DNA of 64,000 bases from CAHJXF01 sp038254545 (GTDB lineage: Bacteria > Pseudomonadota > Gammaproteobacteria > Burkholderiales > Burkholderiaceae_D), in the NCBI GenBank assembly GCA_038254545.1, contig JBBSGB010000005.1, positions 76,785 to 140,784 of the forward strand, read 5' to 3'. The first letter of the stretch is position 1; each line of letters opens with the position of its first letter. The notes beneath the pieces were generated by a model. That model saw nothing but the letters and a program-made list of their open reading frames with translations. It had not been told where the DNA came from and did not search any database. A program made the translations under genes and the position numbers. Below, in pieces: positions 1 to 9,140 of the stretch.

Positions 1-198
1 ATCACCGGATGGAAGCAACGCGGCTGGAAGAATGCCGCGCGGCAGCCGGTGAAGAACGTCGACCTCTGGCAGGCGCTCGAAGCGGCGGCCGCGCCGCACG
101 AGATCGAATGGCGGTGGGTCAAGGGCCATGCCGGTGATATCGATAACGAACGCGCCGATGCGCTCGCCAATCGCGGAGTACTAGACATCGCGTCGTGA
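1..198 (+). CDS. rnhA: Ribonuclease HI, C-terminal part (5' end outside window)
   Basis: The frame is open from base 1 and stops with TGA at 196-198. It encodes the last 65 residues of RNase HI, which cleaves the RNA strand of RNA-DNA hybrids in the cytoplasm. Visible are the ITGWKQRGWKN segment and the conserved KGHAGDIDNERAD loop, which carries the catalytic-loop His and the last active-site Asp of the family. In many betaproteobacteria rnhA sits directly before dnaQ; here an efflux pair lies between them. The N-terminal half with the first catalytic acids is outside the window. Confidence 0.93.
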   Translation: MTGWKQRGWKNAARQPVKNVDLWQALEAAAAPHEIEWRWVKGHAGDIDNERADALANRGVLDIAS

Positions 199-326
199 TC
201 GTCGCCCTCGAAGCGCGGCGGTTGCGCATGCTACATTCAATCCCTGTTTCCCCTCTTGAAGATGCGGTGTTCGATCCCGTCGAGCACTACATTTTTTGCT
301 TCATTTCTTTTCCAGCATCGCTATAC

Positions 327-1502
327 ATGCCGAAGAAATCGTTCGTCACCATCGGCGTCGCGAGCGTTGGAATCGTGGCGCTCTGCGCCGCCGCGTGGTA
401 CCTCAATCGATTCCCTGGCAACAACTCCAGCGCTGCCCCCGTTGCGATCGCGAATGCGCCGTCAACCTCGGGAGGCGCGGAGGGCGGGCCGATATCGGTC
501 GAAGTCGTCACGCTGGTCGCGACCAACCTGACGGACGATGTGGGTGCAGTCGGTTCGGTGCGCTCCAACGAGTCGGTCATCCTGCGGCCCGAGGTCGCGG
601 GCCGCATCGCGGCGATCAACTTTCGCGAAGGACAGGTCGTCAAGCGCGGGCAGACGCTGGTCGCACTCGACGCCAGCGTCAATCGCGCCGAAGTCGATCA
701 GATGCGCGCACAGCTCGACCTCGCGCAAAGCAACCTGAAGCGCACCGACGAACTCGCGCGCGGCAACTTCGTTTCCGCCAGCGCCAGGGACGAGGCCGCG
801 TCCAAGATGCGCGTCGCCGAGGCGACGCTCGCACTCGCGCAAGCCAAGCTTTCGAAGATGACGCTGACCGCGCCCTTCGACGGCACGGTCGGCATACGCA
901 ATGTGAGCGTGGGCGACTACGTCAAGGACGGCGCGGACCTGATCAACGTTGAAGACATCCGCAGCGTCAAGATCGACTTCCGTCTGCCCGAGCGCTATCA
1001 GCCGCAGCTCACGGTCGGCCAGCAGGTCGACGTGACGAGCGACGCCTTGCCCGGCCAGCGCTTCGCCGCGACCATCGCTGCGATCGACCCGTTGATCGAT
1101 ACCAACGCCCGCTCCGTTTCGATCCGCGCGCGCGCCATCAATCCCACGCAGGCCTTGCGGCCCGGCATGTTCGCGCGGGTGCGGGTGGTCTTCGCCGAGA
1201 AGAGCGGCGCGATCCTGGTGCCCGAGGAAGCGATCGTGCCAACCGGTTCGGACTTCTACATCTATCGCGTGATCGATGGCGCCGCGCGGCGAACGCGCGT
1301 GAAGATCGGCGCGCGACGTGATGCCAAGGTCGAGTTGCTCGAAGGCGCAAGGGCCGGCGATGTGGTGGTCGTCGCCGGCCAGTTGAAATTGATCCGAGAT
1401 GCGATGCCGGTCAAGGTGGTCGCTGCCCCGAATGTGGCCAACCCGGTGGCGACGCCGGCCGCCAATTCGCCGGACGCGACCGCGCCGCCGACTCGATCAT
1501 GA
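327..1502 (+). CDS. RND efflux periplasmic adaptor (membrane fusion protein, HlyD/AcrA type)
   Basis: Periplasmic adaptor of 391 residues that would link the inner-membrane RND pump encoded next to it to an outer-membrane channel. The ATG at 327 is chosen because it is followed directly by an N-terminal hydrophobic anchor (MPKKSFVTIGVASVGIVA); the frame is open back to a GTG at 195 that overlaps rnhA, but the extra residues look non-native. The two halves of the lipoyl/barrel-sandwich hybrid domain are visible (AGRIAAINFREGQVVKRGQ and LTAPFDGTVGIRNVSVGDY), flanking a helical hairpin, followed by beta-barrel and membrane-proximal parts (residues about 200-365). Its stop overlaps the pump start (ATGA), so the two are translationally coupled. 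The substrate cannot be told. Confidence 0.9.
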   Translation: MPKKSFVTIGVASVGIVALCAAAWYLNRFPGNNSSAAPVAIANAPSTSGGAEGGPISVEVVTLVATNLTDDVGAVGSVRSNESVILRPEVAGRIAAINFREGQVVKRGQTLVALDASVNRAEVDQMRAQLDLAQSNLKRTDELARGNFVSASARDEAASKMRVAEATLALAQAKLSKMTLTAPFDGTVGIRNVSVGDYVKDGADLINVEDIRSVKIDFRLPERYQPQLTVGQQVDVTSDALPGQRFAATIAAIDPLIDTNARSVSIRARAINPTQALRPGMFARVRVVFAEKSGAILVPEEAIVPTGSDFYIYRVIDGAARRTRVKIGARRDAKVELLEGARAGDVVVVAGQLKLIRDAMPVKVVAAPNVANPVATPAANSPDATAPPTRS

Positions 1503-4500
1503 ACGGACTGTTCGAGATCTGCATCCGCAGGCCGGTGTTGGCGAGCGTGCTGTCGATCGTCCTGCTGCTGGTCGGCGCGATCGCGTACACACGCCTCGCG
1601 GTGCGCGAATATCCGCGCATCGACGAGCCGGTTGTGTCCGTACAAACCACGTACAAGGGCGCCTCGGCCGAGGTGATCGAGTCGCAGGTCACCAAGCCGC
1701 TCGAAGACTCGCTGTCGGGCATCGAAGGCGTCGAGGTGATGACGTCGCAGAGCCGCTCCGAGCGCAGCAACATCAACGCGCGCTTTCGCATCACGCGCGA
1801 TCCGGATTCGGCCGCGGCTGATGTGCGCGACAAGGTCGCGCGCGTGCGCGGCAAGTTGCCCGATGCGGTCGACGAGCCGGTGATCGCGAAGGTCGAATCG
1901 GACTCGTTTCCGATCCTGTTCATCGGCGTGCAGGCCGGACGCATGAGTTCGATGGGGGCATCCGACTATCTGAACCGCTATGTGAAGCCGCGCCTGTCAG
2001 TGCTGCCGGGAGCCGCCGACGTGCGGCTCTACGGCGAGCGCCAGGCTTCAATGCACATCGACGTCGATCGCGACAAGCTCGCCGCCTACAGCCTCACGGT
2101 GCAGGACGTCGAGGACGCGCTGAGAAGGCAGAACGTCGAGATCCCGTCGGGTCGCATCGAATCGGCCGCGCGCGAATTCACGGTCGTGGCGGAAACCGAT
2201 CTGGCCACGCGCGAGCAATTCGAGAACGTGATCGTCGCCAACGTGGCCGGCTATCCGGTGCGCTTGTCCGATCTCGCACGCGTCTCGGTCGCGCCGCTCG
2301 ACGAGCGTGTCTTCGCGCGCTTCAACGGCGAGACCGCGGTGAACATCGGCGTCATCAAGCAGGCGGTGGCCAATCCGCTCGAGTTGTCGAAGACCGTGCG
2401 CGCCGAGATCGTGCGCATCAACGAAACCTTGCCGGGCGGCATGCAATTGGTGATGTCGTACGACTCGTCGGTGTTCATCGAACGCTCGATCGATTCGGTG
2501 TTCCACACCATCGGCGAAGCGATCGCGCTGGTGGTGCTGGTGATCTTCCTGTTCCTGCGCAATCTGCGCGCGACCTTGATTCCGCTGGTGACCATTCCGG
2601 TGTCTCTGGTCGGCGCGTTCGGGCTGATGTATGCGTTTGGCTTCACGATCAATACGCTGACCTTGCTGGCGATGGTGCTCGCCATCGGTCTCGTGGTCGA
2701 CGATTCGATCGTGGTGCTCGAGAACATCTTTCGCAATCTCGAGAACGGAATGGACCGGAAAGAGGCGGCGCTGGTCGGCATGCGCGAGATCGGCTTCGCG
2801 GTGGTCGCGATGACCTTGACGCTCGCGGCGGTGTTCGCGCCGCTGGCGTTCGCGACCGGACGCACCGGGCGCCTGTTCATCGAGTTCGCGCTCGCGCTCG
2901 CGGGAGCGGTGACGGTATCGGGCTTCGTTGCGCTGACGCTGACCCCGATGATGTGTTCGCAGTTGCTCAGGCACCAGACCAGCCACAGTCGGCTTTACAA
3001 CCGCATCGAGCGAAGCTTCGAGACCATCACGCGCGGTTACGATCGCTTGCTCGATCGCCTGCTGCATATCCGCTGGGTCGTGATCCTGGTCGTGATCGCA
3101 ACCGCGATCGTCGCGGCCTTCCTGTTTCGCGCCCTCAAATCCGAGCTCGCGCCGACCGAAGACCGCGGCGTGATCTTCGGCTTCGTTACCGCGCCTCAGG
3201 GCGCAAGCCCTTCATACACATCCGAACGGGTGCGCGAGATCGAGCGGCTCTACGCGGCCATTCCGGAGGCCGTCGCCTTTAACGCCGTCGCGGGCGACCC
3301 CACGCCGATCGATGCGCGTGCGGTGCTGCGCATCAAGCCGTGGGAAGAGCGCATCAGGAAGCAGCAGGAGATCACGCGCGAATTGCAACCCAAGTTCGCG
3401 GCGCTGCCGGGCATCAACGCGTTCGTGCTCAATCCGCCGTCGCTGGGGCAGTCGCCGCGCTCGCCGCCGCTGGAATTCATCGTGATGTCGCAGGTGCCGT
3501 ACACCGAGCTGCAGAAGATCGTCGACAAGTTCATCGCCGACCTGTCGAAGTATCCCGGCGTACAGAATATCCAGACGGATCTGAAGCTCAACACGCCGGA
3601 GCTTCGCGTCGATGTGAATCGCGACAAGATGGCCGACCTCGGCGTGCCGGTCGAGACGGTGGGCCGCACGCTCGAGACCATGCTGGGCGGGCGGCAGGTC
3701 ACGCGCTTCAAGCGCGACGGCGAGCAATACGACGTGATCGTGCAGGTCGCACCGCGCGATCGCACGCGGCCGAACGACATCAGCGACATCAACGTGCGTA
3801 CCCGAAGCCAGCAGATGGTGCCGCTGTCCAACCTGCTTGCGGTCAAGGAGGGCGTCTCGCCGCAGTCGCTCAATCACTTCAACCGCCAGCGATCGGTCAC
3901 GGTGTCGGCGACGCTCGCGGCCGGCTACACGATCGGGGACGCGCTCGTGGCGGCCAACGCGTCGGCGAAACGCAGCCTGCCGCCGACCGCGCAGACCGAC
4001 CTGAACGGCGTCACGCGCGAGTTCCGCGATTCGGCCGGCAGCATCTATGTCACTTTCGTGCTCGCGCTCGCATTCATCTATCTGGTGTTGTCGGCCCAGT
4101 TCGAAAGTTTCATCGATCCGTTCGTGATCATCCTGTCGGTGCCGCTGGCGATCACCGGCGCGCTGCTCGCGCTGTGGTTGACCGGCGGCACGCTCAACAT
4201 CTACAGCCAGATCGGCCTGGTCACGCTGGTGGGACTGATCACCAAGCACGGCATCCTGATCGTCGAGTTCGCGAACCAGTTGCGAGCCAAGGGCATGAAC
4301 GCGATGCAGGCGGTGCGCGAAGCCGCGGTGCTGCGGCTGCGGCCTATCCTGATGACCACCGGCGCGATGGTGCTGGGCGCGGTGCCGCTGGCGCTGGCCG
4401 TGGGGGCAGGCGCCGAATCGCGCAAGCAGATCGGCTGGGTTATCGTCGGCGGCATGAGCTTCGGCACGATGCTGACTTTGTTCGTCGTGCCGATCGTGTA

Positions 4501-4597
4501 CACGCTGGTCGCGCGAGGCCACAAGGGCGCGACTGCGACCAGCAACGAGATCATCGAGCCGGCGAGCGCGGTTGCGCATCCGCGTACGGGCCGCTGA
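1499..4597 (+). CDS. RND multidrug efflux pump, HAE-1 family inner-membrane subunit
   Basis: A 1032-residue proton-driven RND transporter of the AcrB/MexF type, of full family length. It shows the internal two-fold organisation: TM1 near residues 10-32, a large periplasmic loop, a TM2-6 block, then the second half. The proton-relay pair is present in VVDDSIVVLENI (about residues 400-412), and the TM10 lysine motif appears as LITKHGILIVEF. Periplasmic porter and docking loops are intact. It is translationally coupled to the adaptor upstream. No outer-membrane factor (TolC/OprM) follows, so the pump probably uses one encoded elsewhere. Substrate range (dyes, drugs, solvents) cannot be inferred. 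Confidence 0.95.
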   Translation: MNGLFEICIRRPVLASVLSIVLLLVGAIAYTRLAVREYPRIDEPVVSVQTTYKGASAEVIESQVTKPLEDSLSGIEGVEVMTSQSRSERSNINARFRITRDPDSAAADVRDKVARVRGKLPDAVDEPVIAKVESDSFPILFIGVQAGRMSSMGASDYLNRYVKPRLSVLPGAADVRLYGERQASMHIDVDRDKLAAYSLTVQDVEDALRRQNVEIPSGRIESAAREFTVVAETDLATREQFENVIVANVAGYPVRLSDLARVSVAPLDERVFARFNGETAVNIGVIKQAVANPLELSKTVRAEIVRINETLPGGMQLVMSYDSSVFIERSIDSVFHTIGEAIALVVLVIFLFLRNLRATLIPLVTIPVSLVGAFGLMYAFGFTINTLTLLAMVLAIGLVVDDSIVVLENIFRNLENGMDRKEAALVGMREIGFAVVAMTLTLAAVFAPLAFATGRTGRLFIEFALALAGAVTVSGFVALTLTPMMCSQLLRHQTSHSRLYNRIERSFETITRGYDRLLDRLLHIRWVVILVVIATAIVAAFLFRALKSELAPTEDRGVIFGFVTAPQGASPSYTSERVREIERLYAAIPEAVAFNAVAGDPTPIDARAVLRIKPWEERIRKQQEITRELQPKFAALPGINAFVLNPPSLGQSPRSPPLEFIVMSQVPYTELQKIVDKFIADLSKYPGVQNIQTDLKLNTPELRVDVNRDKMADLGVPVETVGRTLETMLGGRQVTRFKRDGEQYDVIVQVAPRDRTRPNDISDINVRTRSQQMVPLSNLLAVKEGVSPQSLNHFNRQRSVTVSATLAAGYTIGDALVAANASAKRSLPPTAQTDLNGVTREFRDSAGSIYVTFVLALAFIYLVLSAQFESFIDPFVIILSVPLAITGALLALWLTGGTLNIYSQIGLVTLVGLITKHGILIVEFANQLRAKGMNAMQAVREAAVLRLRPILMTTGAMVLGAVPLALAVGAGAESRKQIGWVIVGGMSFGTMLTLFVVPIVYTLVARGHKGATATSNEIIEPASAVAHPRTGR

Positions 4598-4622
4598 ATA
4601 CCGGCCGCTAATACCGGTCGCC
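4597..4622 (+). repeat. Imperfect 13-bp tandem duplication
   Basis: AATACCGGCCGCT (4597-4609) is followed at once by AATACCGGTCGCC (4610-4622), matching at 11 of 13 positions. It sits in the short gap between the RND pump stop and dnaQ. It may be a slippage product; no function is suggested. Confidence 0.5.
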
Positions 4623-4663
4623 GAACGCGCCGGCTGAATCACCGAAAAAATCTACAGGACCGC

Positions 4664-5395
4664 ATGCGTCAGATCATTCTCGATACCGAGACCACAGGCC
4701 TGAATCCAAGAACCGGTGATCGCATCATCGAGATCGGCTGCATCGAATTGCTGAACCGCCGGCCGACCGGCAACACCTTTCATCACTACGTCAATCCCGG
4801 CCGCGACAGCGAACCGGGCGCGCTTGCGGTCCACGGCCTGACCACCGAGTTCCTGACCGACAAGCCGCCGTTCGCCGACATCGTCGATGCACTGTGCGAC
4901 TTCGTGAAGGATGCGGAGATCCTGATCCACAACGCGTCCTTCGACGTGGCGTTTCTCGACGAGGAACTGACGCGGCTGGAACGCCCCGCATTTCCCGAAC
5001 ATTGCGCGAACGTGATCGATACGCTGGCGATGGCGCGCGAGCTGCATCCGGGCAAGCGCAACAGCCTCGACGCGCTGTGCGAACGCTACGGCGTGTCGAA
5101 CGCGCATCGCACCTTGCACGGCGCGCTGCTCGACGCCGAACTGCTCGCCGATGTCTATCTGGCGATGACGCGCGGGCAGGAGAGCCTCGTCATCGACATC
5201 GCGCCGCGCCCGACGACGCGGATCGGTTGGGTTGCGGTCGACCGCAGGACGTTGCGGATCGTAATGGCGGACGAATACGAATACGCGGCCCATGTGGCCA
5301 CGCTGGATGCGATCGCGAAAGAGAGCAAGCGTACGGCGGTGTGGCAGACGCTTGGTGCGGCGGCTTCGCTTGGCCGATCGGAACCGGCCATGTAA
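4664..5395 (+). CDS. dnaQ: DNA polymerase III epsilon subunit (3'-5' proofreading exonuclease)
   Basis: A 243-residue DEDDh exonuclease that proofreads for the replicative polymerase core. All active-site residues are visible: Asp7 and Glu9 (ILDTETTGLNP), Asp94 (HNASFDVAFLDEE), and His152 and Asp157 (LHGALLDAELL), in the spacing of the E. coli protein. The family TRGQESL segment follows at 169-175. The C-terminal 70 residues should hold the linker and the polymerase-binding segment; the usual clamp-binding site is not obvious to me. It follows the RND pump by 66 bp, and the promoter-like sequence for the downstream tRNA overlaps its 3' end. Confidence 0.95.
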   Translation: MRQIILDTETTGLNPRTGDRIIEIGCIELLNRRPTGNTFHHYVNPGRDSEPGALAVHGLTTEFLTDKPPFADIVDALCDFVKDAEILIHNASFDVAFLDEELTRLERPAFPEHCANVIDTLAMARELHPGKRNSLDALCERYGVSNAHRTLHGALLDAELLADVYLAMTRGQESLVIDIAPRPTTRIGWVAVDRRTLRIVMADEYEYAAHVATLDAIAKESKRTAVWQTLGAAASLGRSEPAM

Positions 5396-5399
5396 TAAT
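5370..5399 (+). promoter_or_regulatory. Probable sigma-70 promoter for tRNA-Val
   Basis: TTGGCC (5370-5375) and AATAAT (5394-5399) are separated by 18 bp and lie about 25 bp upstream of the mature tRNA 5' end. The stretch after the -10 begins with a GC-rich CGCG discriminator, a feature seen at stable-RNA promoters under stringent control. It overlaps the last codons of dnaQ. The -35 match is weak. Confidence 0.45.
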
Positions 5400-5424
5400 T
5401 CGCGTCCCGTTTTGCAGCACCCGC

Positions 5425-5499
5425 GGGCGGTTAACTCAGCGGTAGAGTGCCACCTTCACACGGTGGAAGCCACTGGTTCGATCCCAGTACCGCCCACCA
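5425..5499 (+). tRNA. tRNA-Val (anticodon CAC)
   Basis: A complete cloverleaf can be drawn: acceptor stem GGGCGGT/ACCGCCC, D-arm ACTC/GAGT, anticodon stem CCACC/GGTGG with loop TTCACAC giving anticodon CAC (reads GUG valine codons), T-arm ACTGG/CCAGT with loop TTCGATC, and an encoded CCA at 5497-5499. The length is 75 nt with CCA. The ACCA end can also pair with ATTGGT just downstream (stem ACCAAT/ATTGGT at 5496-5512), which could influence 3' processing. Confidence 0.96.
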
Positions 5500-5530
5500 A
5501 TCTCCAATTGGTCGATCGCACCGCTCGTTG

Positions 5531-6079
5531 TCATTGCGGCGGACGCGGCGAAAGAGAATGCGGTACCAGCGGCTGCGCGGAGCCTGGGGTCCGGATCTCG
5601 CGCTGCCACCATCCGACGTCGTGCCACGCACCGAGCTTGTAGCCAACCTTGCGATAGACGCCGACAGCCTCGAAGCCCACCGACTCGTGCAGCGCCACGC
5701 TCGCCGGATTCGGCAATGCGATTCCCGCGAACGCCTGGTAATAGCCCAGCGATGCGAGCGTATCGAACAGCGATCGATAGAGTGACTGTCCGATGCCTTG
5801 CCGGCGTGCATCGCTGCGCACGTAGGCCGTCACATCGACCGACCATTGATAGGCCGCCCGCTCGCGATGCCGGCTCGCATAGACGTAGCCATCGACGTTG
5901 CCTGCCGCATCGACGCTTACGAGCCACGGCAGTGACTGCAACGTGGTTGCGATGCGTTGGCGCATCTCTTCGACTGTAGGCGCTTCGAGCTCGAACGAGA
6001 TGACCGTGTCCCTGACGATCGGTGCGTAGATCTCCGTGATTGCGGGCCCATCGTCGGGGTTTGCGATTCGAATGGCCAT
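5531..6079 (-). CDS. GNAT N-acetyltransferase, phosphinothricin/methionine-sulfoximine acetyltransferase-like
   Basis: A 182-residue acetyl-CoA-dependent GNAT enzyme of the PAT/MnaT group, whose members acetylate phosphinothricin, methionine sulfoximine or related amino-acid analogues. Visible are the ITEIYAPIVRDTVISFELEAP N-terminal segment, the acetyl-CoA-binding stretch VRSDARRQGIGQSLY (R/Q-x-x-G-x-G type), the FAGIALPNPASVALHESVGF motif and the closing KLGAWHDVGWWQREI. The ATG at 6079 fits the family N-terminus (MAIRIANPDD). It lies 7 bp after treY on the same strand, so it is probably read through from the trehalose/glucan cluster although no metabolic link is obvious. It converges on the tRNA gene. 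Confidence 0.88.
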   Translation of the reverse strand: MAIRIANPDDGPAITEIYAPIVRDTVISFELEAPTVEEMRQRIATTLQSLPWLVSVDAAGNVDGYVYASRHRERAAYQWSVDVTAYVRSDARRQGIGQSLYRSLFDTLASLGYYQAFAGIALPNPASVALHESVGFEAVGVYRKVGYKLGAWHDVGWWQREIRTPGSAQPLVPHSLSPRPPQ

Positions 6080-6086
6080 GACACGA

Positions 6087-9000
6087 TCAGGTCGAGGAGA
6101 GGCGCAGTACCGCCACGGGCAGATCGGCCAGCATATCGGCAAGAGGAATCCGCCCCGCGGCACTCCGGACCTGGCGGTCGGTCGCGATGTCCCGCCACGT
6201 TGCGGACGTCGCATCGGCGGGCAACACGACCGCAGTGTCCTGCCAGCGATCGGGCATCACATGGGGAAGCAGGCGATCACCGAGCAGCGCATGCGCATGC
6301 AACGTGACCACGACCAGCACGCAATCGCGCCCGTCGCTGCGCACGAAGGCCAGGGCATGGCCGGACCGTGACCCTTCGAGCGCGACCGGCTGATGGAATC
6401 CGCGCGAGAAGAGCCCGGGCCGTTCCTTGCGAAACGCGAGCAGGCGTGCAATCAGCGCCTGCTTGATGCGGCCGTCGCGCCACGGGTTGAGCAATTCGCT
6501 CACATCGCCGCTGTCGGTGAGCGCGTTCAATGCGGCGTTCCGCGCCGCGTAATCGACCGGCCTGCGATTGTCGGGATCGACCAGGCTGAAGTCCCACCAC
6601 TCGGTGCCTTGGTAGAAATCCGGCACGCCCGGCGCTGTAAGGTGCAAGGTCGCTTGCACGAGGCCGTTCAACGCGGCGGCGGCGACGATGCTTTCGACGA
6701 AGGCCGCCGCTTCGCGCGCAAAGGGACTGCTCGCCGGATCCATGATGCGATCGAGGAAGGCGCGGCAGGTCGCTTCGTAGTGCTCGTTGGGCATGGCCCA
6801 GTCGGACGGTCGCTTGGTCTCGCGCAAGGCTTTCGTCTGCCATCCGGCAACGCGCTCGACGAAGTCGGCGAGCTGCTTGCGTATCGACTCATCGCTGAAG
6901 TCGATGTCGGAATCGATGCCACTCGCGAGCGCCAGCGGCCACGCACCGATCAGCGTCTGCATCAGCATGATCTGGTCTTCGGGCAGCGGCACGGGCGCCG
7001 ATTCGGCAACCACATGCGCGATCGCCGCGAGACCTGCGGGCGGAATCATCGGCGCGGTTTCGGCGGCGACATCCTGCGCGACGATGGCGCGGTCTTCGAT
7101 CGGCGTGTTGAGCACCAGCCAGCGTTCCAGCGTCGCGATCCAGCGCTGCGGAATCTCCGAGAGAACGGCGAGCCGCGCGCGCGTATCGGCGCCGCGCTTG
7201 TGATCGTGCGTAGAAGTCGCCAGCATCGAATGCGGAAAGCTCTTCGCGCGGCGGACGCACTTCGCGTGGAATGCGTCGATCGAAAGCGCGAACTCGCCGG
7301 GGTCCGACCCGACTTCGTTGCGCGAGATCAAGCGCCCATAGCGGTAGAAGGCGGTGTCCTCGATGGACTTCGCGGCAAGCGGCGGCGTGAGCTGCTGGAA
7401 ACGCGTGATCGCCTGGCGACGTTCGGTGCGCTGCTTGCGCGTCGAGGTTTCGGGCAATACGTCCGAAGCCGCATCGCCGCCCAGCCAATGGTCGAGCCAC
7501 GCGAGCACGGTCCGGTCCGAAGGTCGCACCGTGTCGTGCGCGGCGCGCAGCGCACGCACCAGCACCGTCGTGTCGGCCGCGGAACGACCGCGCGCATCGA
7601 CGTAGCTGCGATACACGTCGATCTGCACGAGCAGTTCGGTCAGCGCGCGGGCGATCGCGATCAACGCGACATCGCGCGTGTCGATGTCGGCGCGCGCCAC
7701 GCGATGCAAGGCGCGCGCGGCTGCATTGAATTCGGCCGCGAGATTCTCGGCGAGGATCTGGCGACGCGCGGCGAGCGCTTCGGCGCGAAAGTCGGGCGGC
7801 CTCTGCGTTGCGCGTGCCCAGAATGCTGCGAGCGGTTCAGCGCCTTCCGGGGCGTGCAAAAGCGCGCCCACCTCGTCCATGAAATCGTAACCGGTGGTGC
7901 CGTCGACGCGCCATTCGCTGCGCAGGCCTTCGCGCGACGCGAGGATCTTCTCGACGACGATCCACGGGCGCTTCCATGGCGATGCGCACGCAGATGCGCA
8001 TCGCGATGCGGAGTTCTCGGCCTCGCGTTCGCGTGCGAGCGCTTCAAGGCGTTTGCGGAGTTCGCGGCAATAGCCGCGTGGATCGGCCAGGCCGTCGACA
8101 TGATCGACGCGCATCGCATCGATCACGCCTTCGCGATACAAGCGAAACAGGGTCGCGTGCATGGCGTCGAAGACTTCGGCCCGCTCGACTCTCACCCCTG
8201 CGAGATCGGTCACCTCGAAGAAGCGGCGCCAGTTGATCTCATCGGCTGCCGCGCGCCACGACGCGAGGCGATACGACTGACGCTCGAAGAGCGCATGCAG
8301 GCGCGCGCGGCCTTCGTGCGTCGATGGTGCATGGCGCGCAAGCATTCGATCGAGCGCGGCGCGCGCGCCATCGGTTCCAAGCGCGGCGCGCAGGTGCCTA
8401 CGCGCTTCGTCGAGCAGGGCATCGCGACGCTCGAGGACGCTCGCGCGCTCGCGTGCATCGTTGCGCGGCAGATCGCGCAAGTCCGCAACCGCATTGAAAA
8501 GTCGTGCGATTTCGGCGAGGCCGGCATCGTCGGCCGCATCGAGAAGCGCGGGATAGTCCGCGATCGCGATCGGGAAACGGTTGTCGAAGTAGCGCGCTTC
8601 GAAGGCGACGGTCTCGTCGTCGAAAACCAGCACCAGGTCGCCCGACGCGAGCGCTTCGCCATATCCCGAGCCGAGAAACGGGGCCAGCAACTTGCCGCGC
8701 AACATCGGATCGCTGGAAGCCCAGTCGATGTCGAACGTCGATGCGTAGCGGCTGTCTGAGCCCCAGAGCAGCACGTCGCGCCACCATTTGTTGTCCGGGC
8801 CGATTCCCATGTGGTTGGGCACGATATCGACCAGCAACCCCATGCCGGCTGCGTGCAGCGCATCGGACATGCGCCGCAACGCGTCTTCGCCGCCAAGCTC
8901 GGGATTGACGACACCGACGTCGACGCAGTCGTAGCCGTGCGTCGATCCCGGCCGTGCCTTGAGGATCGGCGATGTGTAGAGATGACTGATGCCCAGGCGT

Positions 9001-9140
9001 GCGAAGTACGCCACCAGCGCGGTCGCATCGTCGAATCCGAAGTCCTTGTGAAACTGGATGCGCAGCGTCGCACGCGGAACGTCCGGCTCGCCGCTTCGCT
9101 TCCTGCGTCGCCGCTCGGTCGATCGAGGCGGCGCATTCAT
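6087..9140 (-). CDS. treY: Maltooligosyl trehalose synthase (GH13)
   Basis: An enzyme of 1017 residues that isomerises the reducing-end alpha-1,4 bond of a maltooligosaccharide to alpha,alpha-1,1, giving maltooligosyl trehalose; TreZ then releases trehalose. The N-terminal ATLRIQFHKDFGFDDATALVAYFARLG and YTSPILKARPGSTHGYD segments are diagnostic of TreY, and the nucleophile motif is MRVDHVDGLADP. The C-terminal FYQGTEWWDFSLVDPDNRRPVDY block is also typical. At 1017 residues it is longer than the roughly 700-870 usual for the family. The start ATG at 9140 overlaps the malQ stop by ATGA, so the genes are coupled. The open frame continues upstream in antisense-like composition and was ignored. 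Confidence 0.94.
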   Translation of the reverse strand: MNAPPRSTERRRRKRSGEPDVPRATLRIQFHKDFGFDDATALVAYFARLGISHLYTSPILKARPGSTHGYDCVDVGVVNPELGGEDALRRMSDALHAAGMGLLVDIVPNHMGIGPDNKWWRDVLLWGSDSRYASTFDIDWASSDPMLRGKLLAPFLGSGYGEALASGDLVLVFDDETVAFEARYFDNRFPIAIADYPALLDAADDAGLAEIARLFNAVADLRDLPRNDARERASVLERRDALLDEARRHLRAALGTDGARAALDRMLARHAPSTHEGRARLHALFERQSYRLASWRAAADEINWRRFFEVTDLAGVRVERAEVFDAMHATLFRLYREGVIDAMRVDHVDGLADPRGYCRELRKRLEALAREREAENSASRCASACASPWKRPWIVVEKILASREGLRSEWRVDGTTGYDFMDEVGALLHAPEGAEPLAAFWARATQRPPDFRAEALAARRQILAENLAAEFNAAARALHRVARADIDTRDVALIAIARALTELLVQIDVYRSYVDARGRSAADTTVLVRALRAAHDTVRPSDRTVLAWLDHWLGGDAASDVLPETSTRKQRTERRQAITRFQQLTPPLAAKSIEDTAFYRYGRLISRNEVGSDPGEFALSIDAFHAKCVRRAKSFPHSMLATSTHDHKRGADTRARLAVLSEIPQRWIATLERWLVLNTPIEDRAIVAQDVAAETAPMIPPAGLAAIAHVVAESAPVPLPEDQIMLMQTLIGAWPLALASGIDSDIDFSDESIRKQLADFVERVAGWQTKALRETKRPSDWAMPNEHYEATCRAFLDRIMDPASSPFAREAAAFVESIVAAAALNGLVQATLHLTAPGVPDFYQGTEWWDFSLVDPDNRRPVDYAARNAALNALTDSGDVSELLNPWRDGRIKQALIARLLAFRKERPGLFSRGFHQPVALEGSRSGHALAFVRSDGRDCVLVVVTLHAHALLGDRLLPHVMPDRWQDTAVVLPADATSATWRDIATDRQVRSAAGRIPLADMLADLPVAVLRLSST

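Noticed and set aside
6393..8759. Long open frames on the plus strand opposite treY and malQ
   Set aside because: They mirror the codon structure of the real genes in high-GC DNA and show no recognisable domains.
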